DNA from: Romanomermis culicivorax
Lineage: Eukaryota > Nematoda > Enoplea > Mermithida > Mermithidae
Length of the DNA stretch: 64,000 nt
Assembly (NCBI GenBank): GCA_963922205.1
Contig: CAWUHX010000090.1
Coordinates: 744,001-808,000, forward strand
Reading direction: 5' to 3'
The translations under genes and the position numbers were made by a program. Below, piece after piece: positions 20,835-31,684 of the stretch. A model generated the notes under the pieces. That model made no database searches, was not told where the DNA came from, and saw only the letters and a program-made list of their open reading frames with translations. Every line of letters starts with the position of its first letter. Within the stretch, counting starts at the first letter, position 1.

Positions 20835-23800
20835 CAGGGCATAAAAGTGCTAAGTGACAAAAACCTGTTTACTAAAAAAACACGTTTTTCTTCTGGAGTG
20901 TGCGGATTTTCAGGAACTTCTTTGTTCGTGCTCAAATTTTCTGTGATGGTTGAACATAATGACAAATTTCTCATTTCAAAATTTGGTTTATACCCACTTA
21001 TTGGTTGCCGAGTTTTTAAATGTTTTGATGCACATAGCACCTTCATGCTCTAGGTAAAATGTTTTTTGAAATGTCAAAAATTATTCAAACAGTATTTGTT
21101 CAAGTTTCAAGTTTATTTAATACTCAACATCAAACTCCTTCAAGTTATTAGATCAAACACAATCAAAACTCTTCTTCGTCACTTTCTTGCTCTCCATGAG
21201 TCAAGTTGGCATAAAAGCCGCGGTGAATGCGCGGTATGTAGGGCATCAACTTTTGCAAATCCACTAGCTTGTTTTCTTTGATGCTACGTCCTGGTTGTTT
21301 AGCCAACGTGCGTGTAAGCTCATCCATTGATGCGACACATGGTGGAAACCGCCGACCTCTAACATCGACTTCTTTCCACGCTTCTGACTCATCAAAAGTG
21401 TACCTAAAAATCACAGTTTTTTAAGTGCAGTACATAATCTCATAAGGTGTGAGGGAGATTCTATATACGATTCTATAAGCTTCAAGAACACTACGAGTTT
21501 GCTTGATACTATCTGTGTAACTCTGGTATAGGCACAAACCGGTATTTAAAAAATCCAGGAGTATCAACTCGAATCCACCGAACTTCACGAAAACGAATTT
21601 TTTCGCCTGTCACACTCTTGGTCTTCTTTGTTAAATTCAGAACGATCGGTAGCCGTTTCGCTTCGATCAATCCGCCACTAATGTCATGAACTGAGAAAGG
21701 ATTTTTCGTTTTGCACGACCTTATTATGCTTCGGTATTCCTCGGCCATATACACATTTTCAACCTACAAAATATCATCTATATGCAATATTTTTTACTTA
21801 ACTATCACTACTATTTTAATGCGCACCTTTCTGGCTGCTTTTTCGATTAGAGCGAAGTCTCTATCGGAGTCCATATACGTGTGTCCAATTTCCCGAAATT
21901 TGTGGTCGACGATCTTGAACCATTTTGTCATGATAAGCATCTGCCAGAAAGAAACAATGACAAAGTTCTTGTTTTGACCCGCACAAGAATCTGACCAAGC
22001 CACGAGATGATCCGTTTTCTGAACATTGAGGTCAAAAAAAGCCCACAAACATGACACAATTTCTTCACAGCCTCTTCCTGCTTCATTTTCGGTCCAATTG
22101 AACATAAACCCGTTTTCATTTTCTTTCAAGATCATGTGTACGCCACAGTTGTAGAACCATAGTTGCCGCAGGTAAAAAGCGATCAAAGTAGAAATCTTAG
22201 GCAACGGTAACGTTTTTTCCAAGTCAAACGTCAAGAACATAATGCCATGATCTTGTTTAGCTCTTTCTCGATCATTTTTCATGGCTTCAGTTGCATTATG
22301 GTAGTTTGCCTTGTGTGTTTGGTCGTCTGGATCAGATGTACATTTTGCGCAAGTGTCTGTTTTAGGATGTCCAAACCCAAGATTAAACTTTGTCATGAAT
22401 ACTTCTCTGTAGATGAATTCCGAAACCCACTTTCTATTCTCCTCTACACTGGATTCCAAATACAACTGATACATTTTGCTGATCGACAGTGTTGGTGAAA
22501 GATACAAATGGTTCGGGTTGCAGCTTCTTGAATAATGCGACGATTCAGCTGGAGAGCTACAGATGTGAGACTCGATCCGCTCAATTTCGTCTTCTGGAAC
22601 TTTGTTAGGCCGATTTTCATGCTTTCCCTGACGTCCCCGAGCTGGACCCTGATCCAGACTGGTCTTTGACATCTTTAGTCGCTCAAGTACTTTTTTACTG
22701 ATCGCGTAAAGTGAACACAACGCCTTTTGACACACGCGCACTTTTTGATTGTTGCAAAACACCGGGTAAGTAAAAGACCAACTTTTGGGCTGCTTGGTAT
22801 TTTTTCTGGGCCGCTGAGGTTTCTTCGTCCACATGATTGAATCAAACAAAATCTGGTCCTTCGTTTCTTGCGTTACGTTGTAGAAGTGGTCAAAAAACTT
22901 GATTTGATCAGGATTAGTGACCTTTGTGTTGCACTTGAAGCGGCATCCTTCCGAACACAAGCATCTGTCCAACCCCGGCATCTTGGCTTCAATTATTTTT
23001 CCTTTAACATTTTGGTGTGCTTGACCCAGCTGACGTTGCTTTGCTCGAACGTTTCGTTTCCACGACTCGGGATTTTGAAAACCTTTTCGGCTTTTCCGTG
23101 ATGTGTTTGGCTCCTCTTCAAAATTTTCAAAAGGTATAATGGGCATTAGCGGCGAAAATGGCGGATGACTTGAGCAATCCAAGTCTAAGGACGACTGTTG
23201 ATCAGAATCAGAATATGATTCATTTGCCAAATAGTTCGGGTCATTGTCGTCAGATTCGGCATAAACAGTGCTTGCGTTAGCTGCAATAGAAATTTAATGC
23301 ATTTTGTTCAGTGAATCTATAAGAAAACTCTCTACCCGTTATTTCGTCAAGTATTCCCTGAACCATGTTCCCGGTTCTTTTGTCGGTTAACAGCGCAGTT
23401 CGCCGAACATCAGTTAATAAATCGTCGTCGGAATCCAATTCAATTGCAATTTCTGAATACCTTCTTAGCTTAGGCATCACGAAAAGTAGGCAGTTACAAT
23501 TAAAAGTTTTAAAAACTCTAAAAATAAAGAACGTATTCCACAATGTTCTATTAATAATAAACTTAATTCGTACAAAGCAAAATGAGATTAAACCAGTGTA
23601 CAGTGATAAAAAGTATAAGTACAGTGATATTATTGGGCATAAAGGAGCAAAGTGACAATTTTTCGTGTGCAAGAAAGTGCTAAGTGACATGTATAAATCA
23701 CATAGCACTTTTATGGCCGAGATGGGCAGATTTTTTTTGTTACTTAGCACCAAAATTGCCAAATAATCTTCGTGAATATTACAGATACGTGTACAATTAA

Positions 23801-23890
23801 TGTACGAATAGATAGATCATATGAAAAGAGGATGAAATATATGTATAGCTCGATTTCGATGAAAATGTCACTTGGCACCTTTATTCCCTC
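20835..23890 (-). mobile_element. Sola-like DNA transposon nested in the MULE
   Basis: Terminal inverted repeats AGGGCATAAAAGTGCTAAGTG (left; next bases ACA) and AGGGAATAAAGGTGCCAAGTG (right, reverse complement). Related subterminal GTGCTAAGTGACA words occur at 20848 and 23672-23690. It contains one complete spliced transposase-like gene. I could not read a clear target duplication. The Sola name rests on the protein pattern and is tentative. Confidence 0.65.
21163..23477 (-). CDS. Sola/DUF7869-like transposase, four exons, intact
   Basis: Exons on the minus strand are 23336-23477, 21827-23280, 21540-21763 and 21163-21403. All introns are GT-AG and short (55, 63 and 136 nt). Phases add to exactly 687 codons with the stop, so the gene looks intact. 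The N-terminus is acidic and low-complexity. A cysteine cluster (CLCSEGCRFKC) follows, then HYSRSCNPNHLYLSP and DTCAKC. The catalytic-like region has TFDLEKTLPLPK, FYLRQLWFYNCG, WSDSCAGQNKN and GHTYMDSDRDFALIE, the D...D...D/E spacing of a transposase family common in invertebrates. The C-terminus ends in an acidic ESDEEEF. It sits inside a TIR element, so it is most likely its own transposase rather than a host gene. The family name is my recollection and should be treated as provisional; the gene structure is read directly. Confidence 0.7.
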
Positions 23891-25190
23891 ACTGTTTATT
23901 TATCAATCATCATTATAATGAACCCACCAATTTGGTTGGTTACTGACCTAAGAGGTACCTAACGTGGTGCATATATGGCTCAATTTCTAACAACAATACA
24001 GCAAAATTTTCTGCATTTCCTGCAGCAGCCCTGCATTGAATAAAATTAACTTTTGCACGGGACATATTTGCATCAACCTGGATGTATCAGGCTTCTGGTT
24101 GTCTTGGCCTTTCACCCTGTTGCATTTGCCTTATTCATACTTGATTAACGTGATTAGTTTGCTGCAGCCAATCGAGAAAAGTATTCAAACGGGGGCGTGG
24201 GTGGCCAAAGTTGTGGTTAAGACGATTGTGCCATCCTTCGGCATGATTGGTCGTTCGAGGACCTGGGGAACCCACTAAAGGCGCATCCCTCCATTCGTTT
24301 GTGAAATGATTCCAACTGCTGATGTTCCATCGACCATTGAGCCAATTTCCCTATGGAAAACACTGCACTAGACCCGTGTGTAAAACAGCAAGAGGATTGA
24401 AATGAGGACAAAAGAAAGAAATACAAAGAAAAAAGTAACAGAGAAAGAAAAAATATAAGAGAAGAAAGAAAAAATGGAGGAAGGGAAAATAAACAGCAAA
24501 TTTTCTCGCCAGTCCAGAAACCACCCGCTCAAAAAAACAGGTTAATTCGCCTTGGCCATCACCCCCACTTGCAGACTGCGGTTATATAACGAGTGCAGAA
24601 GAGTGCAGAACATAGATGCACAAAGGGGGGAACCCTCCCCTTGGGACCCTGGATGCCTCCCTCAAAATTTCAGATGTCTCTGTTTATTCAAATTGCCTAA
24701 ATAGTTTTCAGTTTACTTCAAAGTAAGCTGCAAAGTCATTAAGTTTCTGCTGTAACAGCTGATTATCCACTTGTGGGGGGCGTGTGCAGCCAATTTTGCC
24801 ATGTTGGAATAACAAGATCAACTGGCAGCATTGACAAAGCTTTCAGCAGATTGATCCAATCGTTGATTGCTCCATTTTGATCCTCGTACTCGACCATAAG
24901 TCCTAACCTTTGTACATTTTGAAGCAATGCTTGACCGAAATGAAAAGTGCAGCCATGTGTTATCACAGCTGGTAACTCGTCCTGAGCGGCCAGGTGAGCT
25001 GCAGATTCAAAGTCGAAAAGTACCGTATGCACACGACCGAGTCGGCCATGGACATTGATGATAGCATTATTGATTGCACGAAACATGTGACCAAACGTTT
25101 GTCGACGGCGATCTGGCAACAAGGCATGACAACAGGGTATGCCTAGAAAGGAAGCTTTTCTCAGCATTTTTATTCCAACAAATTCATATA

Positions 25191-25598
25191 CAGTTGCGTG
25201 CAAAAGTTTTTGCCCTCCTAATTTTTTTGATGTTTACAACTTTTGATGTTTTTTGAACACTTTACAACAAAGCTTTTACCACGGTCAGAAAGAGTGATGT
25301 TTAAAGCACCCTGTAACAGTTTTTCGGTACTTTGCACTAGCGTTCTCTTATAGTTACAGTATGCTGAAGTCAAATTAAGTGATGTAAAAAAATGGGTCAG
25401 TGAGGTCACACGGATTTCTACAGTAATCCTTTGGCTTAGCAACAATAATTTTGTCATATTCGTAAAGAGCGATATTGAAAACCCCTTATGTCAAACGGGC
25501 AGCTCCGAAAAATAACTGCAAGGTACCGTAATCTTTCAGGCATTCTAGTGGTCAAACACCAAAAAAAGCAGGGGGGCGAAAACTTTTGCACGCGACTG
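25191..25598. mobile_element. Tc1/mariner-type MITE in MULE intron 2
   Basis: TIRs CAGTTGCGTGCAAAAGTTTT and, from the right end, CAGTCGCGTGCAAAAGTTTT, flanked by TA on both sides (25189-25190, 25599-25600). This is the standard Tc1/mariner target duplication. 408 bp, no transposase. It lies between the intron donor (25701) and acceptor (25143), so it does not break the coding sequence. Confidence 0.85.
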
Positions 25599-26099
25599 TA
25601 TCGATTGTGTAGCGGGTGGCCGACTGTGCCATCTGGCCGACTGTAGCACAGAGTTATTAGAAAAGTTAAGTGTATGACATTAATTAATATATTTTTATTA
25701 CCTTCACCATTTTGGAACCCATGTATAGTGTAAATTTGCAAAAATTCGACAGGACAAATTTCAAATGTTCCATCGCAAATCCAAAATTCGGATTGATGGA
25801 ATACAGCTAGATCCAAGCTTGACCCGAAAATTAGCAAACCATTCTGGTTGTAGAGCATAAAATTTTCATGTTGGTAAATTTCAGGCTGATTCCGTAGCAG
25901 GGCCTCCCGTCCTCGAATGGTGAGCTGGTATTCTTGAGGAAGATTTGCTATATCATTAATCGGTATCAACCTTTTTGCAGCAGCCCTGAAATTGTTATGC
26001 ATATAATTTATGATCCAGTTATGCCCGGAAACATAGTCATGACTGATCAGCTCTCGGGCTAATGAAATCATCTCATTTTTTCTTTTAGTTTATATCGCA

Positions 26100-26480
26100 G
26101 TCTACTTATTTTTGTTTCTTTTTCTCTTTTCTCATCTTGTTTATCTTTTTTTCTCATTTTTTCTTTTGTCTTTTTTCATTATTATTTCAGCTTCTTTTCA
26201 TGTTTTTCTTCTGTTCGTTCATTTTCTCATTGTGTTTTCTCTCTTTTCCTCTTTAATGTTTATCTATCTTCTTCATACCTTTTCTCCTCTTTCAGTTGCT
26301 TTTTTCTCCCATAATTACCAGTTTTTTTGGCTTTTATTTTTGTTCTCCACATTCACTATCTCACTTTTCCATTTCTCTTATTTTTTTTGCTTTTAAATTT
26401 TTCATTCATTTTTTCTTTTTATTCTTTTCTTTCTTTCCTCCTTACTCTTTGCTTGTTATACCCTTTGCCTTTGCGCTTTC
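26100..26480. repeat. T/C-rich low-complexity tract in MULE intron 1
   Basis: Long TTTTCTTTT/TCTCTTTTCC sequence on the + strand, A/G-rich on the gene strand. Open frames of phenylalanine and serine here are composition artefacts. Confidence 0.7.
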
Positions 26481-27721
26481 CATTGTGCTTCAAAACATTA
26501 TATCCAGCACTTTCAAATGTAAGATGAAAAAATGTGCTTCAAAATATATTGGTCCTTCCTTGTTGCTCACAATTAAAATTATTTTAAAATTTGAAGATGG
26601 TTGGTCAAATATGACCATTTTAAACCAAAAGTGTGACTTTTTATTCCAAGACCATGGTAGGGGGTGACTGGTCAAGCAATGGGACTGTAATTCATCTGGG
26701 GTCACCATATTTCTTATCGTGTAATGGGCCACTTCCCGGTTTCGGGTAGGAGCCCTCCATACAGTTACGAGTACGCATGTGTTTCCATCGTTCATTTTTT
26801 CCATTTTATTGGCTTTGAACTGTGGTGATCTACGTAATCTTGCATTTTTCTTGTCTGACCCTCCCTATTAACATGACAAACGTACCTGTACAAAGAGGGT
26901 CTCACTGACGCGTATGTTGGCAATAGCTGTTCCACTTGGTTTTGCATATCGATCGCAGGAAATCTTTGAGGAACTTTGGCCAATTTTTCTCGATAAACCC
27001 GTATTGGTTTGGTGCCGTTTTCAGCACTTTTGATCATTTCACATTTAAGACGTTTGCTTTCCATTTCAGCCTCACGTAGAGGCGCACAAAGGGGATTGTG
27101 GCCATGGTCCAGGTTTGACTTAACCCTGCCTTCACGAACTGTAACTCGACCCATCGGATTTCCCAATTTGTGGCACGTAGTACATTCAAAATACATTACT
27201 TCTACACCTATGGCTAACCATTTGACTTTCTTTTTTTTGTACAAGTAAAAATGATTCGGGCTGACCCCGCTTTCACATACCAGCAGGGACATTTGTCCTT
27301 GCAAGGACAACATAAATCGTGCTTCGCCAAAGTCAACCATTTCAGTTTCCAAAGAAAACCGTTTAGTTTTGTGCTTTCTAACTCGTTGATGTTTTGAAAA
27401 AGTTATGCAGATTTGCATTTGTTGTGGGCTATCAGGGTGGCCCCTCTACTCATTGAGCTATTTATAGAGTTTTTCGAAATTATTTAAATGAAGGTTGGCT
27501 TTCTTTGGTAGGTATAAATGCGTTTTTATTTTTTTTCTTTTAAATTTTTCTACGCAACAAAACTTCGACACGGAAATCATATTACTCGTATATTACGGAG
27601 TGATGTACGAGAATGTTACTCAAAAAAGGCAGTCTTGTTATAGAAAAATGTAAAAAAAGAATGAAAGAAAAAGAATATAAGAGCAAAACAAAAGATAAAG
27701 AAAAATCAGGAAAAATAGTGA

Positions 27722-27927
27722 GATGGGCGCAAGGTCAACATATGGAGGCCAAAGTAAGCCGGGCGCCAAGGTAAGATGGGCGCCAAGGTAAGACGGGCGC
27801 CAAGTTAAGACACTGCTTGGGCGCCAAAGTAAGACAAGGCGCCAAGTTAATACGGACGCCAAGTTAAGACGGATGCCAAGTTAAGATGGGCGCCAAGTTG
27901 AGATGGGCGCTAAAGTGCGTCACAATC
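27722..27927. repeat. Right minisatellite arm of the foldback MULE
   Basis: About ten units of GGGCGCCAAGTTAAGAC or GGGCGCCAAGGTAAGAC, the inverse of 20530-20766, ending at GTGCGTCACAATC just before the second GTGTTTTAC (27928-27936). Confidence 0.85.
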
Positions 27928-27936
27928 GTGTTTTAC

Positions 27937-28420
27937 CCGACTGTTTGCCGTAGCTGCTCCCCAGCCAGACTAGGTAAGTTTCAGGGTATGTTTAGTGCTG
28001 GGGGTAGTTAAGGGTATTTCCGTCTAAGCAGGGTTTCCTCCCTAACCTTTCCCCTAGTTACCAATGACACCCCCTCTCTGAGGTTGGGTCAAAAGGCATC
28101 TTTTGGTTCACAATCAGGATCCCAACAACCAGGTCATCATGCCGGTGGCCCTGTCCATTGTCTAGACAGGCTGGACCAATATTTGTTCACCCCTAACCTA
28201 GTGGCATTGTCCTTACCCTACAGTAGTAACCCCAAAGCAGCACCGCAACACCTATAGTTCCTTTTATAGCCAGTACTCACCGGGTTAGGTTAAATGGGAA
28301 AAGTTTTCACCTTAGTACTGGGCCCACTGCCTTTATTTTGGTGACCTATCTCTCTTACTGGGACATGGGGGTATAGTTCACATGCAGTGACATGGCCAGG
28401 CTATCTCACTAACAATCTGA
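27937..28420 (+). mobile_element. Gypsy-1b, part 2: LTR end, PBS and leader fragment
   Basis: Continues Gypsy-1b after the MULE. It contains ACTAG|GTAAGT (27970-27979), the counterpart of ACTAG|GTGAGT in Gypsy-1, then TGGTTCACAATCAGGATCCC (about 28103-28122), the counterpart of TGGTTCATAATCGGGTCC in Gypsy-1 and a possible primer-binding site. Further blocks match Gypsy-1 (CCTGTCC, TTACCCTACAG, ACCTATAG). Homology fades after about 28420 and no gag follows, so the copy is truncated. Confidence 0.6.
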
Positions 28421-28684
28421 CAGACCATTAAGATGAATGCTGTGTGTGAACGATTCTGAAAACAACAAATATCTAGCAAAGAAAACAATATTAAAAGAAA
28501 TGGTAACAAGAGCAAATATACAATTCGAAAAATACCAGAATGGGCACTGTCACCAAAATCATTTGTACAAATCTTTTACTGTCTATTTTTTATTCAAAAA
28601 GTTGTTGAAGCTTAGTTGAATATGCAAATAATTCTCCAATCCAATGTGACATAGGGCTGGACAGAAAAACATTAAAAATATGAG
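28421..28684. other. Intergenic with R5 repeat fragment
   Basis: No gene. 28545-28640 shares CACCAAAATCATTTGTAC and ATTCAAAAAGTTGTTGAAG with the R5 copy at 36975-37050. Confidence 0.45.
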
Positions 28685-28910
28685 GGGTCATTTATACTTA
28701 CCTTTCCTGATGGAACAGAATGGAATGCAGTTGAGGAAACGCAACTGAACGAAAGGCAAATTTTCGTTTCATTCGGTTCAGTTGGAGTATATTGTTGGTC
28801 TTTTTCCACGAAATTGCAGTTATCTTTTCTGAGGGAAAGTAGATTTTCAGGCTGAATGGTTCAACCTGTTGACGATGCATTCAGTTGGAAAATACAGGTA
28901 TAAATGAGCC
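28685..28910 (+). mobile_element. GGGTCATTTATA-family MITE, copy 4
   Basis: Starts GGGTCATTTATACTTACC and ends GGTATAAATGAGCC. The internal GGCAAATTTTCGTTTCATTC, AAATTGCAGTTATC and TTCAGGCTGAATGG match the other copies at lower identity. Confidence 0.8.
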
Positions 28911-28956
28911 TATAATGAGGCCTAGGAATTCGGTTTTCAAATAGGACTGTCTTGAA

Positions 28957-29390
28957 AGATTGTGTCACAATTTGGCGCCCCTCTCACAGTGGCGTCTGTA
29001 TTACTTTGGCATCTGTTGTATCCTGGTATACAAACTATGTGTTCATATCTATGCCAATTTTATGCGCAGGTTTTTACATTACAATTCTGACTATTGCTCA
29101 GGCCACCTCGAATTGCCTGAGCCAAGCCTAAGCTTAAGCATGAGCCAACATTTCTCATGCCAAAAATGATTTTCTTCACGTCATGTTGGTGATCCGCTAT
29201 TCTTAATATAAATCAGTGTTGCAATAAAATAATGTGGTGGTGATCGCCTCTTGCCAAATGATTAGAAAGAGTGTTGACATAACAGAGTACATAAGATGGA
29301 AGGGCTAAGTCAGATGGGCGCCTAAGTATATCAAGACAGATCAGACAATGGGCCCCAAGTTAAGATGGCCTCACTTTGGCTCCTATAACA
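28957..29390. mobile_element. Foldback F1-B, short copy
   Basis: Starts AGATTGTGTCACAATTTGGCGCC, like the end of the big MULE, and shares 29000-29300 with F1-A (GTATACAAACTATGTGTTCA, GGCCAC, CCTAAGCTTAAGC, GTGTTGACATAACAGAG-like). The right arm is only three or four units (GATGGGCGCCTAAGT, GGGCCCCAAGTTAAGATGG). It is an unexpanded relative of F1-A, useful for seeing where F2-A inserted. Confidence 0.6.
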
Positions 29391-29549
29391 TTGTGCATCA
29401 ACCTAGCTAATGCGTAAACCACATTAGCCCATCTGTGTATAAGCCGCACCATTCCATTATTCAAATAACTTGATGTTAGCCACATTAGCTTGTTAAATTT
29501 TCCATGCTAGCTGCTTTAGCATCTTAATCACATTTGTCAAGCCACATCA

Positions 29550-30058
29550 TGTTATATAATTTTATTTTCTTTATTTTGTTGAGACTCTCATTTGGTGATC
29601 CACCAAAAATATTTAAGATTTGATTTTGAGTTCAAAATGATTTTGACAGGAGTTTTATCCAAGAGGTTCAGACCTCAATGTTAAGACTTACCTAGTGTTG
29701 AGCCGGGGCATGTACTCCTCTTGAAATTCGGACAAACGCTCAAAATATTTCACAAATTGGAATATTCTAAATTGAGAAACCTTTGATTTCTTTATTTAAA
29801 ATATTTATTATGGTGGTGGGAAAATAGCATGGCCATGGTTTATTAGGGGAGATGACCAGACAGCAAGAATATAAAAATGAATAATAATGAATCACTGACT
29901 GAAATTCCGGCACAGGACCTAATGACTACAGTAATTGCATCGCCCACTTTGAATTAAGATGGCATGCTTGAGACATGCTCATCTTTGGTTATAAAGATCA
30001 GAGGGTTGTAAAGTGACATTGAGACAGTTGTGGCACACTGGAAAATGTCACTACAACA
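29550..30058 (-). repeat. Gypsy-2 3' LTR
   Basis: On the minus strand starts TGTTGTAGTGACATTTTCC and contains TTTATATTC and CTAATAAACC (AATAAA). Aligned with 40299-40655 plus 41588-41743; many substitutions show an old insertion. Confidence 0.85.
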
Positions 30059-30072
30059 CCCCTCCCCTCTTG
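30059..30072 (-). other. Gypsy-2 polypurine tract
   Basis: Plus-strand CCCCTCCCCTCTT reads AAGAGGGGAGGGG on the element strand and directly abuts the TG of the 3' LTR. This is the expected plus-strand primer site and it fixes the LTR boundary. Confidence 0.8.
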
Positions 30073-31684
30073 CAGCAGATTGCCTTAAGCAATCAAGACT
30101 ACAAGGTGTGTTAGAGTCATTGTAGTGGGAGAATTTTCTGAACCTCACTTGTGGTAGAATGAGGGCAAGACGTAACAGAATCCAAAATAGTGAGAAAGTG
30201 AATTTATAGATACTTACTTAATTTAGGTGAGAAACGGCAATGCAAATCAGTTGTGTGAATTTAGTCGTCACAAAGTATAATGCGCACTTAAAAAATAATT
30301 TCACAAGGCTGGTCCGAAAACTGTACAAAAGCTCTAAAAATGAAGGTAAACCCGAGGGCACCGAGATTATATTTTTTCAGCAGAGGAATTAAAGAAAACA
30401 AACAAAACAAATGCAGAAGAACTTAACCATCAGCAGTTATGATAGACTGTTGATCTAAGGATGAGCAGTGTGAGAACCAGAACGTTGATGTGACTGTTGC
30501 CAAGGTTGTAGAGTATCAAGTAGAATGAGAATGTTTTGAACTTTGGATTTGTTTTGAAAGATTTGAAAAGTTTGATTTTTGGAAATTTTAATATTTGCAA
30601 ATGTAGTTTGATTTTAGGCAGACAGCTTTCTTGATTATGGACTTGAGCACGACCTTCACTACCAAAGTTAACTTGTGATTAACTCTAGAAGCAGTCTCCA
30701 GCCTCAGCATGGGAATGTGTGCAAGCTAGGCCAAGGCATAACGATTGATCAGATCGATGAAAACTGACCACTGGAAGTCCTGTTGGCTCTCAGGCAGTTG
30801 GATGATGAGCACAGTGGGAAACTCAAACTAGAAAGACCAAGAAAGGAAAGAACATGCACATAAAGCTTATAAAAATGCATGCAACTTACCATCCGTAAAA
30901 ATTGAAACATAATTTTGATGTCCCAAAGAATTGGCCTAAGCGGCATACTGCCCCTGGGCATTGATGCCGACACTAAAAATTGGCAGTGGTGAGCAATCGA
31001 AGGGTTGTAGCAATGGCGGTGGCCCACAGGCTACTACAATGGGGAATTGCGCCATAAAACTAACTCAAAATTTTCAAATGCAAAAATTCAGTGAGCAAAC
31101 TTTGAAATAAAAATTTCTATGCTAAAGAATGAAAATAAAATAAAGCAATTGCAACAGATTCAAAACAAAAACAAGCATCATGCAAGAAGTGAAATCCTGC
31201 AGGTCATTCAAGGTCTGCTCTCAGAGGTTTGAGGGTCAGTGTCAGGTGAAACTGAGCTGAACGACCACTTGCGGTTCAGAACCTATAGCTATGGGTAAAT
31301 CTGTCTACCTATGTCCATAGGGTAGATGCAGGAGTTTACACCAGTAATGCAGTCATGAAGGGACATGTATATAAGTCATGTTTAGCATGCATAACATACA
31401 CCTCAAGATTTTGAGTAAGATTTTCCTACATGGAGGGGCAAAATATGGACAACTCTGACTACTTTTGAAGAAGTAGTCTGAGCCGAAAAAATTTGGTTGT
31501 TTGGGGGGGGGACGATACACATAAATACAATACAATGCAGAAGTGAAGTGCCAAAAACGATAAATTTTAGAACTTTTGTTAATTTGTGAAAAATAGATAT
31601 GTACAGAAAATAAAAACAGATATATGAAGAAGTTAACTTAATTATTAGGTTTGGTAGGTGGCTGAGGAGAACCACTGGCTTCAG
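30073..31684 (-). other. Gypsy-2 3' internal non-coding region
   Basis: 1.6 kb between the pol remnant and the polypurine tract. No envelope or other domain is recognised; the open frames are short and AT-rich. It may be a decayed third ORF, but nothing in the sequence shows it. Confidence 0.45.

Larger units (their letters stand above)
24135..27418 (-). pseudogene. FLYWCH-MULE transposase, four exons, one frame break
   Basis: Exons on the minus strand are 26886-27418, 25702-25985, 24717-25142 and 24135-24350, joined by GT-AG introns (donors GTACGT, GTAATA, GTAAAC). Exon 1 carries a FLYWCH-type zinc finger (HFYLYKK, FECTTCHKLG, HGHNP) and a basic linker. Exon 2 has the MULE signature FWICDGTFEICP (first D) and QIYTIHGF. 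Exon 3 has LFDFESAA (second D) and GCTFHFGQALL (the C2H element). Exon 4 has NWLNGRW and RTTNHAEGWHNRLN, with the probable third acidic residue. The total is about 486 codons, close to known MULEs. The only break is one surplus base in exon 3, next to a C6 run (24775-24780 as G6); exon 4 is in phase only if that base is absent. It could be a young mutation or a sequencing error, so I call it a pseudogene with reserve. A mariner MITE sits harmlessly in intron 2. Confidence 0.75.
20520..27927. mobile_element. Autonomous-type foldback MULE, 7.4 kb
   Basis: Bounded by a 9-bp direct repeat (GTGTTTTAC). The termini GGTACAGTCCTACTTTGGCG and GATTGTGACGCACTTTAGCG (right end read inward) are related inverted repeats. 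Each leads into an arm of tandem 17-18 bp units, CTTGGCGCCCGTCTTAA on the left (20530-20766) and its inverse on the right (27722-27920). The interior encodes a FLYWCH/MULE transposase on the minus strand (24135-27418). A Sola-like transposon (20835-23890) and a mariner-type MITE (25191-25598) are later insertions. This links the minisatellite-armed foldback family F1 (4478-6866, 28957-29390) to the Mutator superfamily, as for FB/NOF elements of Drosophila. Confidence 0.85.

Noticed and set aside
26112-26667. Phenylalanine-rich frames on the + strand
   Set aside because: Low-complexity T/C tract inside an intron of the minus-strand MULE gene.
26490-26804. 104-codon minus-strand frame beside MULE exon 1
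   Set aside because: It falls between a strong donor (26885) and a strong acceptor (25986) and has no MULE motif, so it is intronic.
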